Assembly: GCA_964030785.1 (NCBI GenBank)
Contig: OZ034968.1
Coordinates: 57,024,399 to 57,088,398 of the forward strand
Direction of reading: 5' to 3'
Origin: Siderastrea siderea
Lineage: Eukaryota > Cnidaria > Anthozoa > Scleractinia > Rhizangiidae
Length of the DNA stretch: 64,000 nucleotides
A model generated the notes under the pieces. That model ran no database searches, had not been told where the DNA came from, and saw only the letters and a list, made by a program, of their open reading frames with translations. Shown here piece by piece: positions 57,201 to 64,000 of the stretch. A program made the translations under genes and the position numbers. Within the stretch, counting starts at the first letter, position 1. Each line of letters opens with the position of its first letter.

Positions 57201-59749
57201 ATGTTATCTGCAACTTATTTTGCACAGGTCAGAATTGTGTGGTGAATATGTAGTATCACTCTATTTTACTAGTCGAAAGATATTTCAGGCATAACTTCGG
57301 CGGTGTAACATCACACCGAACAGGAGGACGGAATGTGAGTAAACAAACGCAGTTGTAGCCAAGTGCTACGCATTGAAAACTCACGATTATAGAGAAAAGT
57401 AAACTTAATTCTTTTAGGGAACTTGTAAAAAACAAGTGGATGCCTTTTTTGTTAACCTTCGATATGCTTTAGTTTAAATCATGGAAAAAAATTCAGCTAT
57501 CTCTGCAGTTTGTTTCTACGTTGAGGTAGTCCGGCATCTGGGATGAAAACGAGAAACGGTCATTCCGGTCGAGTTGCTGAAACAAACGCCATCACTATTT
57601 ACATCGCCTTCTATCTTGTACAATTTCTTTCATAGCTTAAGTTATTTCAGACGTCCTAATCTTTCGATTTTTTTCCCATTTTTGCAATCCCATCACCAAA
57701 ACCTATCCTGTGACTTGACCAGAACCCGTTGCGTGACAGACAAATTTAGTTAAATCAGACCATAACAACAGTGCGGTTTCTGAGATGAATGTGGAGATCA
57801 CTGCAAGGTTATTTAGTTTCTTCAGGGAATTAACACTAAGAGATTTTAAAAATTCCTTTGCCATTCGTTAAGGGATGTGAATGTGATGGCGGAATCGTTA
57901 TTTATTAGTTGAAAGTCAATCTAGACATACCAGGAGACTGAACGGTCGATTCCACGCGTCAAGATGGCCCTTGGACAGTACACCTAAAACTTGACAAAAC
58001 CTGGCATTTAAACAAAATCTTATTCAAGGTGAGCTAGATATGACCTTTATCCTGTACTTTTCATCCAAATACCAAAGGAAACAAGGAAAAAATTCCAAGT
58101 TTTCGGCTATTCGGTCGGAGGCACGAGCCTATTGTTTGTACTGGTTGACAGGTTAATGTTGTGATTATCGGGATTTTGAGAGCGTTTGTACTCGGCGCTG
58201 ATAAAAAGCCCGAAACTAATTTTTAAACCTGATTTTAGAATGGTATTTGGTCTTTCAAGAATTTTGAATTTCAAGTGATTTGGTGTTTTACCGGGGAGGA
58301 AAACTTTCTCTTGAAAAACTGTGCCAAATTGAGAATTCAAAGCAAGCGAATTTTAGTGATTTTCAGCAGCTCGCCATGACCTTGAAAATTAATTCACAGA
58401 TCTAAAACAGGACTCAATTACTTCATACACATTTCGGAAGCAAACTTCCACGTTTAAAATGGGGGCTTTCTGGAGTGCGAATCAAACAGAGCGAAGTTTA
58501 CGAGAAGGTATGATACACGTTTATTTCGCGTGTTTACAAGACACGTGTGGCGTAAACGTGTTGAATTTTTTTTTTCGGGCTTAAAAAATTTTTTTCAAGA
58601 AAAAAATGCCACCACGTTTCTTAGATTACCATAGGGTATCCGTGGAAAATTTGTGAGGGAATTTTATTTTTCATCATGTGCCGCCACTCGCTCGATGTTA
58701 GTGGACATTCCCTCTTAAGTGCCTTTTTACACTTCCATGTTTATGTCAAAAAGAAATAAGCTCCCCCCTTCCTATTAAGTGCCCCCGCTCCAATAAGCGC
58801 CGTCCTTTACCAAAAGTAAATTAACGCCCCGGGCGCTAAATCTAATCATTGCGGTAATATGTAGTTCTGTGTTTCTCATTTCTAACCCTGAGGAAGGTGG
58901 TAATGCCAAAATTTCTGTGTTTTTAATTTAACTGAAAAACTATGGCGCCAAACAAAACAAAACAAAACAAATAAACGAAGAAACAAACACAAATTCTGTA
59001 TAATTATCATCTTGCTTGGTCGACAAGTGTCGACACGTTAACTTCGCTCACTGGACAGTGTTTCGTGTTGCGTTTAAGATAATTCATTTACACGGCTGTC
59101 ATGACTTTATAGGCTGAAAGTACGGTGGATGTTTGAATACATCACAAGTTATTCTGTCTCGTAGATATGGTGACAAGGTACCAAAGTCCACAATAGCAAG
59201 ATCGTTTGCCGTGCTGTGGATGACGATTGGAGTCGCCCTTTGTGCTGTGATGACCGCTGTTCTCTCGAGTGCTTTGACGAGCACCGAATCGGAGAAATAT
59301 GACTTCAAAAATAAATGGGTAAGTTTTTTAAAATTTCTTTTATTGTCGTCGTCGTCGTCGTCGTCGTCGTCATCATCATCATCGTCATCGTCATCATCAC
59401 CATCACCCTCACCATCACCATCACGATAACCATTGTCATTGTCATCGTCGTCGTCATCTCATCATTATTAGGGAACTTAAGTGAACACGACGACGGCTGA
59501 CAAGAACATCACAAAACAAAAACAAAAAAAGAGGCATTCCGTGTAAAAACCGACCGGTCGATTTTCGATGGAAAATATATTTCTTTCATTTTCTGTGCAG
59601 AAGTACAACATTATAAGTAAAGTACAAAAATCGCATTTGTTTGGCTTCATTTGATTTTCTACCTGTTTTAGGCCGATAGTTCCGATGCGACCTCTGAACA
59701 AGGAAATCCTTCGACCGGAACCCCGATTTTAACACTAAACTGGAGATAG
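51264..59749 (+). CDS. GluR0-like receptor channel with K+ selectivity filter, 4 exons
   Basis: Exons 51264-51899, 52792-52886, 59165-59318 and 59672-59749 (all GT-AG, in phase) give 320 residues. Residues 1-22 could be a signal peptide. Residues 60-175 resemble lobe S1 of a glutamate-receptor/periplasmic-binding-protein domain: VKISWLHAAPFVYQN, TGIFHDIVKNAI, ALQEVLFRGGANMIIPVHSD then R151 (position of the ligand alpha-carboxylate arginine), then a PGVVLIQRR end. Next come a membrane helix (192-212), pore helix FQGFYWAFVTIATVGYGD with the potassium filter TVGYGD at 242-247, and a second membrane helix (252-283) ending AVMTAVLSSALTS. The order S1-TM-pore-TM matches bacterial GluR0. The last exon adds a short hydrophilic tail and a stop; lobe S2 and a third membrane helix are not visible. 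Start and last exon are the least certain parts. Confidence 0.75.
53825..54073 (+). other. Small ORF in the left arm, shared by both arms
   Basis: 82 codons starting MNSQFGTVFQEKVSLPGKT and containing GLFISAEYKRSQNPDNYNIN. The right arm (58107-58340, minus) keeps 77 codons with the same start and the same core despite divergence. I do not recognise the protein; it may be chance conservation of recent duplicates. Confidence 0.3.
54599..55045. mobile_element. TIR element, GCTTATAAGTGGCAGTTTAC ends
   Basis: TTACGGTCAACTGCCGCTTA at the left is mirrored by TAAGTGGCAGTTTACGGTA at the right; GGGCTTATAA words and a 14-G run lie inside. Non-coding, nested in the 5.3-kb element. Confidence 0.7.
55430..55620 (+). 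repeat. Retroelement 3' segment with hammerhead-like GAAACGTC
   Basis: GTGACGAATGGTTAACGCTC then GAAACGTCAGC resembles CUGANGA/stem II/GAAA with the first base changed; AATCTCTTCACGGTGGCTCA and CCGATGCAGCACCACAG follow. It looks like the end of a Penelope-type element; orientation plus. A 76-codon open stretch follows at 55681-55908 without recognisable similarity. Confidence 0.35.
59343..59460. repeat. (GTC)n/(ATC)n trinucleotide microsatellite
   Basis: CGTCGTCGTC runs into CATCATCATC, CACCATCACC and back to GTCGTC. It lies just inside the last intron of the channel gene, 25 bp after the donor site. Confidence 0.95.
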
Positions 59750-60014
59750 CATAAAACAACACAGAGTTGCCAGAAGCAGCTTATATTTACTCCATACCTT
59801 AAACAGACCATGTTTATTATTTTCACTGCTAAAATAACCTGTTCTGTCTCGTAGGAATTTTGTTAGAAGTTTTTTAGTACACCGACCTAGAGACATCACG
59901 AACGCCATTGATAAGGTGCCTCCATTAAAATCAAGATTTCTTAAAAGTGGGACCCGACCTACAGCTCATTCTCTAATCAGACAATAGATCAAGGTCTGGT
60001 CTAAAAGTAACTAT

Positions 60015-60020
60015 AATAAA
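60015..60020 (+). terminator. AATAAA, likely poly(A) signal of the channel gene
   Basis: AATAAA about 265 nt after the channel stop codon; position fits a short 3' UTR and supports 59672-59749 as the last exon. Confidence 0.35.
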
Positions 60021-60652
60021 ATTTGTCGGCACTCATCATATGGTTATGGAAAAACCTAAACAAAATTAACAAAAACTGCAACATTCACAACTTGACTTAA
60101 TATGACTAGGTCAATTCAAAGACATTTTGATTTACCTACATTACAACTGAAAGCATTTTAAACCCAAGGCGTATTCAAAAATAGACCACAGAACAGTTTT
60201 CGAGCATAACTGGATCAATTTTACCTGAATTACCTCGGAATTCTTCCGAGCTTTTCGAAGTTCACATCGATGAGCGTTAACGGCCAGTTTGTTGTCACGC
60301 AATACTCTACTTGTGGTACAGCAGCAAACGGATTGCCGCTTGAAAAGGCCAAAAGTACAGTGACATGGAGTCATGGAAGACATAAATACAATAACCTTGT
60401 CTTCACCAGCTTTTTTTTTTCCAGATTACTGCGTTCAGTAAGTGAGGTCTAAGATGACTGCTGTGTACGGAAGCCAAAGTACTCCTCGAGTGTTGATGGT
60501 TGTTTCGACACTTAAAGCAAAACACCAAACGCTATTCTTCCTTCAGTGGCTGTTACAACGGTCTACAAAAAAAGAAAACCATTCTAACAATACAAACAGT
60601 TAAGTGCTTTGAACAAATTGGCCACTTTACCTTCGTGCAATCGGTGAAAATC

Positions 60653-61030
60653 TCCGGGGGGGGGGGGGACTCCCATATGAAACTGACGGGGATGCTCGTC
60701 GTCTCGCTTAGGGGTATTAATTGCAGATTTTGGTCTCGCTCAGGGTTTTCAGGAAGGAAAGCCAAAATTTTTACCCATACAAGTGTCGCTTAGGGTTGTG
60801 CGAAAAGAAATACCTACATGAAAAAACCAAACGCCGTCAATCTTTAGCGTCAGTCTTTAGCGCAGTTAAAATCACTGTAGCTCTTATTTGGTTGTCTGTT
60901 TTAGCATGGTCTCCTTTAAGGGTCAAATAACGCCTGAGCCACGCCCAGATTGGTCTCCTTTAGGGGTTTAATTCTAATTTTCCGACGAGCATCCCTGTCA
61001 GTTTCATATGGGAGTCCCCCCCCACCCGGA
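60653..61030. mobile_element. 378-bp hAT-type MITE, 8-bp TSD TGAAAATC
   Basis: Ends TCCGGGGGG...ACTCCCATATG and CATATGGGAGT...CCCGGA are inverted, extending through GATGCTCGTCG. TGAAAATC occurs directly on both sides (60645-60652 and 61031-61038). Internal CGCTTAGGG / CCTTTAAGGG words. No ORF. Confidence 0.85.
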
Positions 61031-62447
61031 TGAAAATCCCTCACGTGCAAGGACTGTTTCAAGTGAGAAAAGCAAGTATGTTCATTTTATGTATAGACCG
61101 CTGACCATAAGTACTGAGATAAAATTGGCAGCCGCATTTTGGGCGGGATTTGGACGCAGTAAAATAATACTTTTGGCCTATTGACCAAAGTTAAACATGT
61201 TAACAAGGTTATTCCATTTCTTATTGCTGCAAAACCAGTCCGGCCTGTCGAATTTCTTCGGGGATAAAGACTTAAAACGTTTATAATAATCATGCAGGGA
61301 AACAAAAGTTTTGTAAATATGTTGTATACTCTTCTCTACTGTAAACCACTAAACCTCAGCGGTGTTTCTCGCAAAGCGGCGTGCTCCAACTTACCTTACA
61401 CGTAGACGTCTGCTCCCCAAACTGTAATGAGCCTGAGCAGGGGCCCTAGCCTCAGGGGGTAGTAGTGGAGATCAGACTATACACATAGATGTTTCTTGAA
61501 TTAAAATCGTGGCCAGAACGTTTGGTACACTGAGGATTAAATCTATTACGACCTCAACAAAATATACTGCCTACCCTCTCCTTGAACAAGGAATCCAACA
61601 CATCGCGGATAACTTGTACAGTTTCGTACTTCAGCATTGTTTAGGAGGTGCGGGGAAAGGCTTCTCTTAGTTCCTTTGAGGGTGCTATGTTATCACCTAT
61701 TTTTAAATTGAGTTACGAAGAGGAAACCAAAAAGTGAAGTTTCTCTAAACTAATTGGCCACGGTCAGTGACGGTTGTACCTTTGTAGTGGGAAATATTGA
61801 TGTCCCTTTTTCTTTGGTGGGAGTTTTGGAAGATGGCAGACGGGATCTTGACGACAAGAGATGACCTAAACAGTTTTGCTGGAAGCTGCTATGGCATAAT
61901 GCTCATGCAGCCAGATTTTGTTTGCAATGATAAGGTCTTTAACCAGGTCGGTCAACTCCTCCCCTTTCGCCTTATCTTAACGATACACTAACGTCAGCTC
62001 CGCTTTCTCGGTCTCATATTGAGGAAACCAGACAAGAAGCCGATTAATAAGTTCCCGCCACATACCAGCCATTTCATAAGAACAAGATGGTCGGACACCC
62101 GAAGACCATGTCTGTCCATTAAATGGGGTCCTAAACAAAGAGTTTCTTCCATCACCCAAAACAATAAGGAGGGCCACCCAACACCGGGGACATTGGCATC
62201 GTCCCGTGGCTGACAGCAGTTTTGCGGTCGGCTGAGTAGTAGTAGACAGGTTTGAGGCCCAACGCTCCACGAAAGTGCACGAGAGAAATCGAAAGCTGAC
62301 TTGATAGTCAGGGCACCTCTTCTTTCGCCTGGCGCGTATTTAAGGGAGATTTCATTTCCGAATCCCGCGTCTACACCTCCCTGCCGTCAAGTGAGAGAAA
62401 TATCATCCCCCTTGACCCTTTGAGACTGGTTGCAAAAAATGCATAAG

Positions 62448-62533
62448 TAGTCTCAATGTATCCCACGAACGAATTTGTCATAGCTTAAAGTAGTCTCAGT
62501 GTATTCCACGAACGAATTTGTCATAGCGCAAAG
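62448..62533. repeat. Tandem duplication, about 43 bp
   Basis: GTAGTCTCAATGTATCCCAC and ACGAACGAATTTGTCATAGC repeat once as GTAGTCTCAGTGTATTCCAC and the same second half. Confidence 0.85.
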
Positions 62534-63321
62534 TTTCTCGAGCGGCCACTTTATAACTAATTGATATCGCTGAGAAACCTCCGCATGGTTTCAGTCTTGT
62601 TTAAGCTAGCTAATAGAACAGCTATTTTTGTTTCAAATTCACCTATTTTTATTTCAAATTGTCATTCCCACGGCGAATTTTAAGTTGTAGAAATTTGACG
62701 CGTTTTTGGTGCTCGTTTCCTTATTCATTTTTCCTGCTCTCTCGGAGCCTGGAACAGGCTACGAACAGTACAGCTTGTTGACTGTCTTCCATCAGTACCA
62801 CCATTAATGACCAGCTAATAATAACTCATTGCCTTCGTTTTAGTACCTTTGAATTGCAGATCCTACTAGGCAAAAGAGTGTACCCTATGGCTCCGAAAGG
62901 TCACAATTCAGATCTTTATTCCAATTCTTCCGAAGCTCTAACTGATGTGTCTATTGTATGAACTTCCTACCTACTTCATCCTATCTGAGGAAAACTGTTG
63001 TTTCTTGGGTTTCTGGCAGATACTACACAGCTCTTAATAACCTCTAATTTCATTGGACCTTGGTATCACGCAGCTCTACTGTTTTCAGGGCTAGGGTCCA
63101 TTGTTGTTTCTGGCGAAGCCTAAGAGAAAAACCAGGGAAGAACTGCTACTCGGACAGGAAGGTAGTGGATAGGGAGGGGGGGGGTGCATGCCACAAAACG
63201 AGGCCTCAAGGGGGATGGTCACATGACAAACAAGTGAACACAGCTATGGACATCTGCAATACTTGAATAAAACAGTTTGATGGACAAATGGTCTTTCCGA
63301 AAAAATGGCAGCCATCCTGCT

Positions 63322-63349
63322 AGCCTGCGAGCAAGCTCTCGCAGGCTAC
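63322..63349. mobile_element. Minimal 28-bp TAGCCTG MITE with 9-bp TSD
   Basis: A 28-bp near-palindrome opening TAGCCTGCGAG and closing CTCGCAGGCTA is flanked by CCATCCTGC on both sides (63313-63321 and 63350-63358). It is essentially two terminal repeats back to back. The rest of 61039-64000 shows no gene I can support. Confidence 0.85.
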
Positions 63350-64000
63350 CATCCTGCTTATGCAAGTTTGTTTATTAAAAAGGGGGCTGGGGCTGACCAA
63401 AATAATCCTGTTTCCCCACTTCCCCTTTAAGATATAAAATGTCCCCTGAACTTTATTAGGGGTAAATGCGTCCGCGCGCCCTACTAATGTGTGGACAGCG
63501 GACCTAACAATAGCATTACTCGCTTGAGTATCTACAGTCGTTCGTTGCGCACATGGGGGATTTTCGCCGATTGTACGAAGGTAAAGTGGCCAATTTGTTC
63601 AAAGTACTTACACTAAAACGAAGAAAACCGTGAACGCTGAAAATATTCCTGGAACGTGTGTTTTGACCAATCACGCGCGAGACCTTGTAACCGCAGAAAA
63701 CGAATGGGTTTCTCAGTCACGGAATCGAGTTGGTTCTCGAATTGTTTTGAAAGGCCTCAAGATTTAATCTTCATCTTTATCTTACAGGAATTGAAATTAC
63801 CATTCCTTTCTATCTGAGAGCCACATGCACTACGCAAGCGAAAATATGTTTGAGCGCTTTTGGAGAATAAAATTTTTCGACATGGCGGCCCAACGATTAG
63901 CGGTTCCGACATTTCACATAAAAGCAACTCAAGTGGCAGTTATGTCACCTTGATGTAAAAATTGCAATGTCCTCCCTTAAAATTTGCCCAAAGCTGCTAT

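Larger units (their letters stand above)
53438..58735. mobile_element. 5.3-kb long-inverted-repeat element in the channel intron
   Basis: The arm 53438-54200 is repeated inverted at about 57950-58735 (for example TGTCCACTAAGACCGAGCGA versus TCGCTCGATGTTAGTGGACA). Outside both arms lie AATAAGTGCCCC words. Each arm keeps a similar open frame starting MNSQFGTVFQEKV. The centre holds other repeats. No transposase recognised. Confidence 0.65.

Noticed and set aside
59315..59500. Hydrophobic frame of valine/isoleucine runs after the channel exon
   Set aside because: It is the translation of the GTC/ATC microsatellite past a good GTAAGT donor.
61797..62270. Facing open frames in the last 3 kb, considered as the missing S2 lobe of the channel
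   Set aside because: Neither frame shows S2-like motifs, and splice sites that would link them in phase to 59318 are not evident.

Overview
This window looks like nuclear DNA of an anthozoan cnidarian, most likely a stony coral. The protein genes are animal orthologues with short exons and canonical introns. Base composition is AT-rich, and non-coding DNA is crowded with short inverted-repeat transposons, tRNA-derived SINEs, LINE and Penelope-type remnants, poly-G runs and minisatellites. There is no operon structure and no sign of bacterial sequence organisation. The species assignment is inference.

Layout. 1-9 kb is repeat-rich intergenic DNA (tandem duplication at the left edge, two LINE 3' ends, a Penelope-like remnant carrying a hammerhead-ribozyme core). 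9058-10539 (minus) is an intact, intronless microsomal cytochrome P450. 14366-19184 (plus) is a five-exon PRADC1 gene (secreted protease-associated-domain glycoprotein). 20-27 kb is gene-free and made of nested terminal-inverted-repeat elements and a LINE tail. 27507-43748 (plus) is a six-exon KCMF1 gene (ZZ-type zinc-finger E3 ubiquitin ligase). Its introns carry an 8-bp-TSD hAT-like element, telomere-like and GGATCC minisatellites and a SINE, and its fourth intron has the hallmarks of a U12-type AT-AC intron. 45870-48680 (minus) is a broken, intronless diaminopimelate decarboxylase gene, an enzyme of bacterial and plant lysine synthesis, split by a 1.4 kb DNA transposon. 51264-59749 (plus) is a four-exon channel gene that joins a glutamate-receptor-type ligand-binding lobe to a two-helix pore with a potassium-selectivity signature TVGYGD. 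The last 4 kb are gene-poor and contain two more precise transposon insertions.

The genes do not form a pathway. The points of greatest interest are the decarboxylase relic (probable old horizontal acquisition, later lost), the GluR0-like potassium receptor that appears to lack its second ligand-binding lobe, the AT-AC intron in KCMF1, the hammerhead core, and a family of TAGCC-ended miniature transposons with 9-bp target duplications, including a 28-bp minimal copy and a paralogous empty site.

All calls were made by eye from the sequence. Exon borders were checked for phase and for GT-AG (or AT-AC) ends, but no similarity search was run.
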